From Porphyridium purpureum (Eukaryota > Rhodophyta > Bangiophyceae > Porphyridiales > Porphyridiaceae): a stretch of 64,000 nucleotides of DNA. The stretch lies in NCBI GenBank assembly GCA_008690995.1, contig VRMN01000002.1, positions 1 to 64,000 of the forward strand, written 5' to 3'. Position numbers and translations under genes: made by a program. The first letter of the stretch is position 1. Each line of letters opens with the position of its first letter. Below are positions 20,640 to 31,145 of this stretch, piece after piece. The notes below the pieces were generated by a model. That model was not told the origin of the DNA and searched no databases. It worked only from the letters and a program-made list of their open reading frames with translations.

Positions 20640-21620
20640 TGTTGAAGTGACGCTCATGCCAGTCAACTATCATCTTCTCTCCTTTGCCCTATCCTGGAGG
20701 CCGCATGTCAATCGACATGTCGCCAACCCACAGTATTCCAATGCCAATGTTACAAGGTACATTGCATTCACGCCTGGACGAGAAACCAGGCGACAGGGCT
20801 AAAAAAATGAAGGCCATGTTGGATCTCTGTTGTAGTGAGGGTCACAAGTAGGCCAAGCAGATTTCTTGCCGTCACGCGGGAAACCAAAGCCATGCCATTT
20901 CGGTGGCTGCAAGACCATGGACACACGTACGTCGAAAGTTCACGCCGACGTGGGTCATGCTATTCTCGGAATCACCTTGGCTCGGAAGCGGCGGCACTGG
21001 AAGGCGTACATTACCTTTGCGAGCTTGTGTCGCCAAGTAGAAAAAAGCATTGCGCGAAGTGGCGTCGAGACTCTGCTACACCTCGCCCAGACAAAGCTCG
21101 AGCGCTGCGCGATACCTATGCTCGTTCTCGAGCTCGTTTCCCGGACATCTTATCTGGACAACTTTTTCCGCCTCCACCTCTGACTCGTCGCCGACAAGCA
21201 CGTCTACATACTTGCCTGGCAACATGCCACCTCCCGCGTTGAAGTCTTCCGCTTGGATTTCGACCCGGTCAAAGTCAGCGCTTCCAACTAATGATCGACA
21301 AGCGAAGCTCCCGGTACACCTACTGGGTGCTAGATGAGCGTCATGCGCGCTGCACTTTGGGCCGTCTCCAAGCATGTGTCCTTACAACCACTTTGCTGTC
21401 GTCTCTGCTTGCCTGCGGCGATTGCCTCTGCCGCCTTCTTAGCGCTCGGCGTATGGCCATGCAGTCAAAGGAATTGCGTCGTCCCGGTGTGTACACTCCA
21501 ACTCTTCAGCATGTCGACCAGTGCCTTCTTTTTGGCGAGCAATTCCTCAGCTCATGCGTCGCAGCCTGCAAATTATCGATTGTACTATCGCATAGCCAGC
21601 GTGTGCTTGCACTCACGTAG
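20640..21620 (+). repeat. Dispersed repeat R1, copy b
   Basis: Shares with copies a and c the blocks CACGCCTGGA (20771), GTGGGTCATGCTATTCTCGG (20949), TTGGCTCGGAAGCGGCGGCA and AGCTCGAGCGCTGC (21096), and the 21180-21330 stretch. The best open frame, 20866-21183, keeps the common core (VETLLHLAQTKLERCA). Copy b is the clearest view of whatever the ancestral coding sequence was; no family was recognised. Confidence 0.55.
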
Positions 21621-21662
21621 CACAACCACGTGACATATCACAATGATGCGCAGCATGGGCGA

Positions 21663-21890
21663 CTGTGAAGAGAACTTCCAAACCCTCGCGACGAGCTCGA
21701 CGTTGACCCGTGGCGGGGCCCACGCTTGAACCCGCGATTGCGATTACCCGAGGGGTCATCGCCAATGGGGGGCATCAAAGCGACGATCGGTACGCGCAGC
21801 GGACCACCACGAGCGTGCGCTTTGCGAGCCTCAGCCCGCCTCGTTCCGGGGGCGCGAGGCTGAGGTATAAAAAGAGGTGCCCGAGTCCTT
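21663..21890 (+). repeat. Dispersed repeat R2, copy a, with TATA box
   Basis: About 90 percent identical by eye to 25290-25503. It ends with GAGGTATAAAAAGAGGTGCC, a strong TATA box facing right. The conserved promoter-like sequence suggests a solo LTR, a promoter carried by a repeat, or a duplicated upstream region. No ORF follows in either copy. Confidence 0.6.
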
Positions 21891-22593
21891 GTCATGATGC
21901 TTGTCTAGACTGCGAGGCAGAGATGAATAGGTACTGACGTATAAAGGTACCTTTGTAACCAGAAAGTCATCATCTCTCGGTAAGGAGACGGCACGCACCA
22001 TGGCATTCATCTACGTTCGTGTCCGCGATCATAATCCTGTTTCACAGTGTTCTTGTGGAAGCTACTTAATCTCTCCTTCATTGCGCCTATTTGGTCAGTT
22101 CAGAATGCACAGGAACGCATGTGATCTCATACGTCGTTCCAAGGTTGATCCACGTTTCGATCCACACAAACACATACGCACACACCTATGAGAAGCGCAT
22201 CAGTTCGTCGCAAACTTGGCAAACACCGCTCGCGCCGTAATGTACCAGCCCAACTCTACAGAAAAATGCACAGTATTTCTGGACTCTGGTCGTCTCTATT
22301 GGCCAGCTTGAATATCATATCGTAGCCATCTATCTCCATGGTGTGTTCCTTCTAGCAAGAGAAAGAGGCACGAGTGCGCATTAATTGTGCGACGATGTGA
22401 GCGTGTCAGCTCGGCATACCTTTCAGGCGCGACCCACTTGCCACGCGCATGTCGCCGCATAGAACAAACACATCTTCACGATGGACTCTGGGACACTGAC
22501 AAATCCCAAAACTCCACAATCATGCAGGACGTGTCTGTCGGGAAGTGCCACCAAACCCTCAAGGCGAAATGCAGCCGACCTGTCACCGCGTGC
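21891..22593. other. Intergenic, nothing recognised
   Basis: Follows the R2 TATA box but contains only short ORFs. No RNA gene seen. Confidence 0.4.
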
Positions 22594-23775
22594 TCACGCA
22601 CACGTTAGTGTCGCACAATTATTGGAAAAAGAGCATGCCAGCGCAGAATAATTATTGAAGTAATCGCAATTCACGACATTTCGTACGTCCCAAGCCGCAA
22701 GGTCCTGATTGAAAGATTCGGCCACAGAAAACAGTAAGCCCATGTTTGTCACTCTGCTCACGTCCCAACCAAAAATATCTTGGTTGAAAGAAGCGGCGTT
22801 GTAAAACATGGCGGACATGTCAGTCACGTTGCTGACGTCCCAACCAGAAATATCCTGGTTAAAATGTACGGCCCAGTAAAACATATAGGACATGTCTGTC
22901 ACACTGCTGATGTTCCAGCCAGAAATATCCTGATCAAAAGAAGAGGCTTTCTGAAACATGGAGCGCATGTCTGTCACACTGCTGACGTCCCAGCCAGAAA
23001 TTTCCTGGTTGAAAGAAGAGGCTTTCTGAAACATGGAGCGCATGTCTGTCACACTGCTGACGTCCCAGCCAGAAATTTCCTGGTTGAAAGAAGCGGCGCC
23101 GCAAAACATGGAGCCCATGTTTGCCACACGGCTTACGTCCCACGAGCCAATCTCGCCGTTGAAGTTCGACCCCGCAAACATGCAGCTCAGATCGGTGACG
23201 CTGCGCGGAATGTTGGCGGGAAGACTCTGCAGTGAACGCACTTCAAAGAAAGCTGCATCCAATGTGGTCAGGCCGAGCTTACCCGACGAAGCCACACGAG
23301 CAATGCCGTCCATGAACCTGATTCCACCAAGACTTCCCGTGATCACGACTGCGTGCTCTCCTTGAGATTTGTAAGCATGTACGAATGTCCCCATGCTCCC
23401 GTACGTCGCTGCCGTTCCATCGCCGTTGTCGACCACGACGTCCACTGGCGAAGCAGAAAAATCCAACGATACCTCAGAAACGTCGTCGTACTCGAGCACC
23501 ATCTTCTCCTGGCTTTCGTCAGACTCGACGTATTTCAGGCAGGGCTGTAACGCGTAGTCGGGGAACCCACTGAGACACGTCGCGGAGATGGACGTGCAAG
23601 CGACCGGTCCTTCTGCGTCTGGAACCAGGCCCAGCGTTCCTTCCACCGAGCACGGGTCACTGAGCTCGACCACTCGGCAGATCTCCCGGGCAACCACATT
23701 GTAATACAAAGACAGCCTTGCTAGCAGCGCGATGGTCAAAGCCAAAGACCAAGCCAAAGGAAACATGAGCGTCAT
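22594..23775 (-). CDS. Secreted DUF285 (BspA-like) repeat protein with PKD-like domain
   Basis: 393 residues. An N-terminal signal peptide (MTLMFPLAWSLALTIALLAR) is followed by a Cys-containing head (CSVEGTL...C...CLSGFP), a PKD-like beta domain (about residues 95-150: VDVVVDNGDGT...FVHAY...HAVVITGSLG) and about seven DUF285 repeats (SGWDVSSVTDMRSMF type). It ends in a Cys-bearing cap (residues ~365-393, ending CATLTC). DUF285 repeats form LRR-like solenoids on surfaces of bacteria and of many protists and algae; binding partner unknown. No C-terminal membrane segment, so probably secreted or wall-bound. The head, PKD and cap match the larger gene at 45365-48394, so the two are paralogues. 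No frameshift seen; probably functional. Confidence 0.8.
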   Translation of the reverse strand: MTLMFPLAWSLALTIALLARLSLYYNVVAREICRVVELSDPCSVEGTLGLVPDAEGPVACTSISATCLSGFPDYALQPCLKYVESDESQEKMVLEYDDVSEVSLDFSASPVDVVVDNGDGTAATYGSMGTFVHAYKSQGEHAVVITGSLGGIRFMDGIARVASSGKLGLTTLDAAFFEVRSLQSLPANIPRSVTDLSCMFAGSNFNGEIGSWDVSRVANMGSMFCGAASFNQEISGWDVSSVTDMRSMFQKASSFNQEISGWDVSSVTDMRSMFQKASSFDQDISGWNISSVTDMSYMFYWAVHFNQDISGWDVSNVTDMSAMFYNAASFNQDIFGWDVSRVTNMGLLFSVAESFNQDLAAWDVRNVVNCDYFNNYSALACSFSNNCATLTCA

Positions 23776-25289
23776 TTCAAATGCGTACTTTGCGTTTCGA
23801 CCCAGATAAGCAGCGGCGTGCGCGTCCCGGGGAGCCCCTCAAAATCAGGTTACAATACGTTTCCGACACATCCGTTCAGCCGCGAATTCCCACGAACACT
23901 ATTCTGCGCCGCCAGTTCTGCGCCGTGCTCCTCTCGTTCCGCCGCACTGCCCCACGCCACCTTATTCCCTCGGCGAGCGCCTACTATGCCCGCTTGCGCT
24001 CACGATGCCCGCTCGCGCTCAGCTGCGCATCCCCATCCCCAGCCAAGCGCGCCGGTGTGTGCCACACATTGCAGACCTTGGGCGGGGCCGTGGGTGCGGC
24101 GAACGTCTTCAAAGACATTCAACGAATCTACCGCGCGACACATAGATGCTGCGAACACCGATGGCGCGTGTCCCCCGCCACCATCGCCAAACAAACTGAC
24201 AATGTCGAAACGTGTGATAGTGGCGCGAAGCAGTTCCAGCGCAATACTTTGTCAATCCTGCATTTGGAGCGGACAGCACAGCACAATCCGGAAGGAACAG
24301 CTATTTTTGGAAAATAGCTTGGACACGCGTACCCGTGCACGTGTCGCGTGTCCAACTTCTTTGCACCGTGTCCCCCACCTACAGTGTCGTCCACACCTCC
24401 TCGCGTCACGTATAAAGGCGAGTACCTAAAGGCGGAGGAACTAGACCTTCGCGAAGACCGGAACAGGTAGAGTAAATGTTTTGTGTGTAAAAGAATATAC
24501 ATTCTGTGACTTCTGTTGTTCGGGAGAGAACAGATATCACCTCACGCTTCCCACCTCACTGGCACGCTTGTCGGGAGACTCGCAGACCAGGGGTGAGCGG
24601 CGGATCATTTACTCTCTGTTGGAAAACAAAAACCGGTTACCTTTGACAGAGAAAAAGAGAAAATCGTTGTGGCGCTGCGCATCCGCGTGTATCCGAACAA
24701 CGGGGTGCTCAGGTTCGTTTTTAGACGAGAGCAACCACCCGTGGGTCTCGGGCGGTAGCTCCCAGTTACTTGGCTGAGCGAAATAAGTTGGGATAGAGCG
24801 TCCCGCTCGAGTCCCAGTGCACTGCAAGGATCCCAATCCTTGCTATGTCCTCTGCCAGGCTCCCGCAAGGCAGTAGATAGCTTAAACTCCCGTTTCAGCT
24901 CCACAAATTGTCAACTTTATAGTTGTCAACACCATCGACTATTTCGCTACCTATCTTTTTTCCTCGCTTGGGCGGTGGTTACTCCGCTGCATTTATACGA
25001 CCTTCGGGCCTACGAAGATGCCAACGTCTCGCCACGAACTCCAGCTGGCAGAGCTGGCGTGTCTCGCCTGGCCGTTAGTCGCTCGAGGTACTGCGATTAC
25101 CTTGCGCGAGTCTGAATGATACTGTTGTGTGGATTTCCCGACAGCGTGCCCTAATTTTGACGCGCACCGACCGCACGTTTGTGCCACGCGACCCGTCTAG
25201 TGCACGCAACAAAGACACCTACACAAGAGGCTCTGCTTCGAGCGAGCGTCGGGTCAGCGCAACTCTGAGCAAAGTGCTCGCTGAGTGTG
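23776..25289. other. Intergenic, possible TATA boxes only
   Basis: GTATAAAGG near 24411 (+) could be a promoter, but only short ORFs follow. No homologies noted. Confidence 0.35.
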
Positions 25290-25503
25290 GAGAAAACTTC
25301 CAAATCCTCGCGACGAGCTCGACGATGACCTGTGGGGGCGCCACGCTTGAACCCGCGATTACCCGAGGGGTCATCGCGAATGGGGGGCATCAAAGCGACG
25401 ATCAGTGCGCGCAGCGGACCACCACGAGCGCACGCTTTGCGGGCCTCAGCCCGCCTCGTTCCGGGGGCGCGAGACTGAGGTATAAAAAGAGGTGCCCGTG
25501 CTG
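25290..25503 (+). repeat. Dispersed repeat R2, copy b, with TATA box
   Basis: Partner of 21663-21890, with the same TATA-containing end (GAGACTGAGGTATAAAAAGA). The copies differ by scattered substitutions and a few small indels. Confidence 0.6.
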
Positions 25504-25847
25504 TGAATCACGGATTACGCTAGAGATGAGAAATGATATCCCAGCTGTGCGGGGTTTGCACGGTTGAACTTAATCTACTGGTGCAATGAACTCAATCCTA
25601 GAACAATACAATTTCTCATTTGGTACTTTTCATCATCTTTGCCACTTTTTTAAACTACTCAAGCTAGCTCGTCGTCGACGAGCATGTCGTTTTGTACCCT
25701 GTTCGCGGATGAGGCCCGCTCGTGCGTGGTTCCGGTGCATCATATGCAGAGTGTTACCAATGCTGTGCCTTTTACTCTCTGCTTCTCTGCCTATCTCTTC
25801 TCTCTCCGAGTAAGACCTGACCGGCTAGTCCGGGCAGGCGCGTCGCC

Positions 25848-25857
25848 TTTTTATACC
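25848..25857 (-). promoter_or_regulatory. Minus-strand TATA box
   Basis: GGTATAAAAA on the minus strand, about 75 bp downstream of the heat-shock elements. Confidence 0.5.
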
Positions 25858-25931
25858 CTTACTTCCGCTAGGGACAGCAAGGCGCCAAGAGAAATGACAA
25901 TACAAATCATTGGCATTTCTGCGCACGTGTA

Positions 25932-25963
25932 GAAGGTTCTGGAACCTCTAGAAGCTTCTAGAA
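25932..25963. promoter_or_regulatory. Two perfect heat-shock elements
   Basis: GAAggTTCtgGAA at 25932-25944 and GAAgcTTCtaGAA at 25951-25963. Each has three perfect inverted nGAAn units, the known binding site of eukaryotic HSF trimers. Confidence 0.65.
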
Positions 25964-26051
25964 ACGGTTAAACGGTCTACCGGTTTAACGGCTTACCGTT
26001 TTCAGATTAACCGAACCGTTCTAGGTCACTGGGGTCGAACGGATAACATTG
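25964..26051. promoter_or_regulatory. Cluster of AACGG / CCGTT (Myb-type core) motifs
   Basis: Six occurrences of AACGG or its complement in under 90 bases, next to the heat-shock elements. AACGG is a known Myb core; function here is inference. Confidence 0.35.
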
Positions 26052-26342
26052 CAAGGGCCGCGCGCACCGTGTGACGTACTTCCTCGCTGGCCGACCCCGT
26101 GCAGCCCCTGGAATGCTTTCATTTTAACCGTTTTTTCATTTGTTGTTGCCTTTTTGATTGTCGTTGTTAATGTTTTTCTTAATTTCGTTACCCAATGGAA
26201 ACCCTATGAAGGTCTTTCGGTCCGTATGGGGGATGTGTTATGTCGGACCAATAAACCGTTTGCTACCCGGTCGCTGTAGCATTAGGTACAGCGATAGCCT
26301 TCAATATAACTGAGGGATTGTAGTGACCTCCAAGGTCCCACT

Positions 26343-28028
26343 TTAGCATAAGCGTCGTCGCTTCTCGACGGCGCGCCTAATTTGAAAAGAGGAAGTGAAG
26401 TGGGATTTTCGTATTGTGTCTGTGAGGTTTGCTGGCGTGGTCCTTAGTGTGACCCGAGTTGATCGTAGCACCAGAACACCCTTGTTTGCGAACACATGTA
26501 TGGACGCCATTGTGTCCAGCCCGACACCACCGAGCAGCCTTTCCGTCGCCCGGTGCACGCGAACGTGCAACGGGCCGCGCCCTCATTTCTTCGCATCCAT
26601 GCCTTCCTTCAGTCCCTTGATTTCCCGCCGACACTCTTCGAGCTTGCCTACCAGCTCGTTTATCTGCGCGTCTCGAGCCTTAACTTTGCATATCCTCGCA
26701 ATATGACCCAAGCCGTCACAATAGCGACACTGTATTGGGTCTCCGTTTGCAGTGCGCCTCACAGCGGAAGGCATGGTCCCGCGTCCTTCTGCCAGCCGTG
26801 TAGCTTCGTACTCGTCAGTCCCAGCCCTCAACACCTGCGTGGACAGGGCGATGGCCGATGCCGCCGCATATTTGTACGTGCTGAGATAGATCATAATCTC
26901 ACGGACATTCCCAAACATCCGCTGGTTGTTGAACGCCTGTCTCACGGCCTGAGCGAATCGGCTTTTCTCAAGTCGATGCAGAAACTCCTCGGCCTGGCGA
27001 GAGGCGGTCAACTCTGGTTCGTCCACCAAAGTCATGCCCATCATCGCGGCTTCCAAGCGCCCCTTGAATGCCCCTAGGGCCTCGTTGTTTCCCATGCGAA
27101 CGAGCTGGAAACGCTCGCGGGCGAATGCTCGGCAACGGTCTGCTGTTGCCCCGGGCGGAGTCAGGTGTACTACGACGCTCAGGTTTTTTAGTCCTAGCGG
27201 ATCATCACGACCAATTTCAAGCTGCTCCCACTGGGCCCTCGCGCTCATAGCTTCCACTGACGAGACTGACAGCGGACCTCTCATAACAGCGTACAACTTT
27301 GATCTGGCCAGTTTTATGTCCGAGTTCCACTTCAGCGCTGCGGTCAGCTGCAACTTTGCTAGATCGCGTGCCACGTCACGGTCCCGCGCGACCCACGACG
27401 CTACTTGCCCCCCACCCCCAGCCTCACAGCTACGGAGCACCCAAGTTATACCCCTCTCCCACTGGCCCAATCGGCCCTCCTTTTACAAAACAACAAGCGC
27501 GCCGTGGGCGACGCGCTTAAATACTTTAACCTACCCTACTGTGGAAACCCTGGAATAAGTGGAGGCCCCAATTAGAACGAGGGTGGGGTGTAGTGGGTAC
27601 TGTTTAGTGGTGCAGTGGAAGGGACAGTGAGGTGGAGCGTATCATAACACGCGTGCTCGCCAGGTGGACGGTTCCTCGTCTTCAGGTACACCGGGGCCAT
27701 CCGGGTACCTAGCATTATTCATGTCAAATATTGTCCCCAATGGACCAAATTCCACTTGTGCGAAATTTCCCACTTCACGCAACCAATCGATGACTTCCAC
27801 CGCCGGCCTCATGTCGGCAGCGTTGTACTTGAGCAAGGGTAGGCCCTCCGTGGCCCCCTTGTCCTCTGCGTCGACCAGATTTCTCTTTACGCGACCCGCC
27901 ATGGTGCTTGGTTGCTTCCGCCCCGTGTCTCGATTAGCGCCGCACCCACGCAATCGTTTCCGCACACGCCGGTACGCTAACCCGTTAAGCTCACTTCCGC
28001 GCGTCCCACGTCGAAGGAAGTTGTGCAT
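26343..28028 (-). mobile_element. LTR retrotransposon fossil: Copia-like gag region
   Basis: Recognisable gag-like sequence with one CCHC zinc knuckle (CRYCDGLGHIARICK) followed by a short coiled-coil-like tail, and a stub that may be the start of the protease region. The rest of pol is absent. The copy is broken, with several interruptions, and looks much older than the element at 53968-59728. A putative single LTR remnant lies next to it (25590-26342). Confidence 0.6.
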
Positions 28029-29239
28029 GTTTTTGTGTTGAAACTCCGCGCACGGGAGGAGCCACTTTTATCCTCAAAATGTTGAACGTAGTCCTTTTAC
28101 ACCCACTGGCGGCAAAAAGATATAAATCTACCTCTTTGCCCCTACCTCACGCCGGCCGCTCCGTCTGCCGTGATACTTAAGTATCACTCGGTCCACCGAA
28201 TCGCCCATTTCTTTCACCTTGTCACGCAAGTAGACGATGATTCGCCGGACGCTTCGTGCACACTCTACCGAAAGTACAGCACCCACTGATTCCCACGCCA
28301 ACATTCACAAGGGGCGGGGGGGAAACGATCTGTGAAAGTACAGTGCACGCGCGGCCACAAGAAAGCCTTTAGTGGATAGGCTTATTATGTGATGTGGAAG
28401 AACAATAAACCGAAGTTCGCTGCCGAAAGACCGAACCATGCAGATTCCCCAAAGCAACCGCTTAGTCTCCACACTCTAGATCTCTCTACCTTAAAGCGAA
28501 GTGGTTGCGCCTGCGGCAGGGGTGAAGTGGTGTTCCAATATACCTGTGTGGCGCCGTCGACGACGGCTCGCGACAGCTCTGCTGTCGCCCAATGCGGGCA
28601 CACATGAGCATGAGCATGAGCCTGCATCGTCTGCCTCGACATGCATGTAGTGGCTCACTCAGCTTACCGGAGCAGAACACCCGCGCTCGATACTAGGTAC
28701 AGGTTGACCCCCAAATCACGAGCCAGGCTGTGCAAATCACGCTGCTCTACTGCAGAAATAGTTTATCACAAGAATGCATATTTTACTATGCGTTTCGTCG
28801 TTGCGAAAGAAGCGGGTTTGTAGGGTGAAGTTGTGAGTCCTTGCGCCGGAGCAACATGCTTGGCTGCTTCAGTATGGCAACAGCTATATCATATGCGACT
28901 CTAGCCACAGATTTCGTGCGTGAGCGGCGCGATGTCTTTCTGTCGTGCTCTGTTTAATGAATGTCTCGCGAAGGAATCATGCGCGTGAACCTAATGTGCA
29001 AAAGTGCACTGCCTTTACTTTTTGCACGTTCTCATCGGATACAGAACGTATCCGCGCGAGAATGTCGGAGGGGAATACAAGGCAACGATTCGAAATGCTT
29101 AACTCCAGAAACATACCCCATTGTCAGAGAACGCAAGTTTTGTAAGGGCACATTGTCTTTTTTAATTCTCCAATCACACAATCATGCATTTCACTTCCAC
29201 ATGTAAAATATGTCCTGACTTGCTGTCCTGCTTTCTTAT
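28029..29239. other. Intergenic, nothing recognised
   Basis: Only short unsupported ORFs. A run of GAGCATGAGCATGAGC near 28608-28620 is too short to be meaningful. Confidence 0.4.
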
Positions 29240-30931
29240 CTACTTCCTCTTCGCCACTTTGGCGTCAGATTCCGATTCGCTCCCACTGCCTTTGCCGCTG
29301 CCTTTGCCGCTGCCTTTGCCGCTGCCTTTGCCGCTGCCTTTGCCGCTGCCTTTGCCGCTGCCTTTGCCGCTGCCTTTGCCGCTGCCTTTGCCGCTACTTT
29401 CGCTGCTGCTTTTGCCGCTACTTTCGCTGCTGCTTTTGCCGCTACTTTCGCTTTCACACACTGGAGGCTTTGGCGGCGGTCGCGGGCATAAGCATGGGCA
29501 ACATGGCACCTCTTCGTCCGAGTCGGAGGATGAGCTGCAGCGGCAGTGCTGACCATGACCATGGCCGTGGCCATGGCCGTGGCCGTGGCCGCGGTTGCTG
29601 TGCTTGCGCATGCTCGCACCCATTTTCATGCTCTCATAGTCGCTGTCCGAGCTTTCTTCCGGCATGTCTGACGCCATCTCGCAGACTGCGCCTTCGTCAT
29701 CTGGCGAGCAACAGTATTGAGGCGTTGGCGTTGGCGTTGGCATTGCCGTTGGCGTTGGCGTTGGCATTGCCGTTGGCGTTGGAGTTGGCATTGCCGTTGG
29801 CGTTGGCGTTGGCATTGCCGTTGGCGTTGGAGTTGGCATTGCCGTTGGCGTTGGAGTTGGCATTGCCGTTGGCGTTGGCACTTCGCAGCTCAGAGAGGAG
29901 GAAAGGTCTGCAAACGTGCGCAGCATGCCCATCTCATACAGCCGGATGTAATCCACACCCTCGACGCCCAGCTCACCATTTGCTCCTGTCGCAGGGTCCA
30001 CGATACTAAAGACGCCAAGCTCGCTGTCTTGGCTAATCAATCTCCCCGCCATGTCAAACGCCAGCTGATCTGCAGTTGCAAACCCGGTCAATGTGCTCAC
30101 CTGACTGGGGTCATCAGGTGGGTCTGCGTGGATGAGTCGGTACTCGTACGCCATACCAGGAGTTGCGCCGAGGTCTCCGGCAGCATAGTTCAAATCGATT
30201 GTAAAGAAGTATTTGAAGCCACCGCCCGTCCCGACGCTGCTGCCGTACAGCATGCCGTCGCAGTTGATTGCCATATCGCCGCCTCGGAACGTGAACGGCA
30301 ACTCGGCAGCCGGTGCATTCGGGTCCGTTGTCACGTTGCGGAACATGGTGTTGGTCACCCGCTCCATGATCTGGCCCGTCGTTCTGTCCAGTCGCGCGAA
30401 CTGGAGGACCAGAATACCGCCCATGTTTTGCTGCTCGCCTTGGTCGATCCACACATACTGGTAGGTTTTCGCGTCAAAGGCGGCACCCATCACAGGCTCG
30501 CCAAGGTTGACAGCAAACTCGAACGAATCGGTCACAATTGAGTAGAAGCACAGTCGTGATGTCGTCATGCCATATTGGTCAAATGCGACGAAATACAGGC
30601 GCGAGTCGCCATCGTACGCCAGTCCATTCGGTGAGAATTCGTACAGCGGTCCTGTGCGCGTCACTCCATTCTCGTACCCAAAGCAATCCATAGGGAACCC
30701 ATCTGGATCATCGGCGGCGGCCTTTGTCATGTTTGCGACCAGGGTGGTAGTCTGCTCCATACCTACACCGGCGGAAAAGTCCAGCGCAAAAATATTCTTT
30801 TGCACGTTGTCGCGCTCAATGGCGTAAACAATACCTGCATTCGACAGGGCCTGCGTGCGTCGGACGAGGACATGCAGTACACAAAGGAGGAGCAACCACG
30901 AAGCCATTGCACGACGCTTGCAATTGTCCAT
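29240..30931 (-). CDS. Secreted protein with propeller-like domain, Pro-Thr repeats and His-Gly/Ser-Lys tail
   Basis: About 563 residues. The start at 30931 (MDNCKRRAMASWLLLL) is chosen because the dead paralogue begins at the matching MDTRKQ; an upstream ATG (30949) is in frame. Order: signal peptide; a domain of about 330 residues (GIVYAIERDN...FALDF, NGLAYDGDSRLYFVAFD, LARLDRTTG-like strands, GGDMAINCDGMLYGSS, ADQLAFDMAGRLISQ) resembling secreted lactonase/NHL-type propellers; a PTPTPTAM repeat linker; a Cys cluster (QYCCSPDDEGAVC); a HGHGHGHGHGHGQHC run; CCPCLCPRPPPKPPVC; and a tail of SESSGK and GSGK repeats. It is probably an extracellular matrix or wall protein. The His-Gly run with cysteines could bind metal (inference). 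No catalytic residues were identified. Confidence 0.75.
   Translation of the reverse strand: MDNCKRRAMASWLLLLCVLHVLVRRTQALSNAGIVYAIERDNVQKNIFALDFSAGVGMEQTTTLVANMTKAAADDPDGFPMDCFGYENGVTRTGPLYEFSPNGLAYDGDSRLYFVAFDQYGMTTSRLCFYSIVTDSFEFAVNLGEPVMGAAFDAKTYQYVWIDQGEQQNMGGILVLQFARLDRTTGQIMERVTNTMFRNVTTDPNAPAAELPFTFRGGDMAINCDGMLYGSSVGTGGGFKYFFTIDLNYAAGDLGATPGMAYEYRLIHADPPDDPSQVSTLTGFATADQLAFDMAGRLISQDSELGVFSIVDPATGANGELGVEGVDYIRLYEMGMLRTFADLSSSLSCEVPTPTAMPTPTPTAMPTPTPTAMPTPTPTAMPTPTPTAMPTPTPTAMPTPTPTPQYCCSPDDEGAVCEMASDMPEESSDSDYESMKMGASMRKHSNRGHGHGHGHGHGHGQHCRCSSSSDSDEEVPCCPCLCPRPPPKPPVCESESSGKSSSESSGKSSSESSGKGSGKGSGKGSGKGSGKGSGKGSGKGSGKGSGKGSGSESESDAKVAKRK
29285..29460 (+). repeat. Minisatellite encoding the GSGK tail
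   Basis: About nine units of 12 bp (CTGCCTTTGCCG) followed by 24-bp CTTTCGCTGCTGCTTTTGCC-type units. All repeats keep the reading frame of the secreted protein. Confidence 0.85.
29719..29880 (+). repeat. 18-30-bp tandem repeat encoding the Pro-Thr linker
   Basis: Repeats of GGCGTTGGCATTGCCGTT and variants, in frame, giving PTPTPTAM. Confidence 0.85.
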
Positions 30932-31135
30932 TCTGTCAAGCGAATGCATCTGGAGCCTCTACTGTTGCTTCTCTTGCTGCTTCAATCCCGGTACCACGGG
31001 CTCTGTCCCTTCCTGCGTATGCCCGAATTCTCCTTCTTCTCTCTTCTTCTTGTCCTTCTTCTTCTGCTCCTTGCCGACTCTGCTCTGTGCCCAGCACTCT
31101 TCGACTTTTTGCACTAATCCACGCGCGCAGTCCCC

Positions 31136-31145
31136 ATTATATACC
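31136..31145 (-). promoter_or_regulatory. TATA box of the secreted-protein gene
   Basis: GGTATATAAT on the minus strand, about 205 bp upstream of the chosen start codon. Confidence 0.5.

Larger units (their letters stand above)
25590..26342 (-). other. Putative LTR remnant 3' of the gag fossil
   Basis: Lies directly downstream, in minus-strand sense, of the Copia-like gag fossil and contains a minus-strand promoter layout: two heat-shock elements, a run of AACGG/CCGTT motifs, and a TATA box. The TATA surroundings (TTTATACCCTT...AGCAAGG) resemble those in the LTR of the intact Copia element at 53968-59728. No second copy was found on the far side of the fossil, so LTR identity is inference and the ends are approximate. 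Confidence 0.35.
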
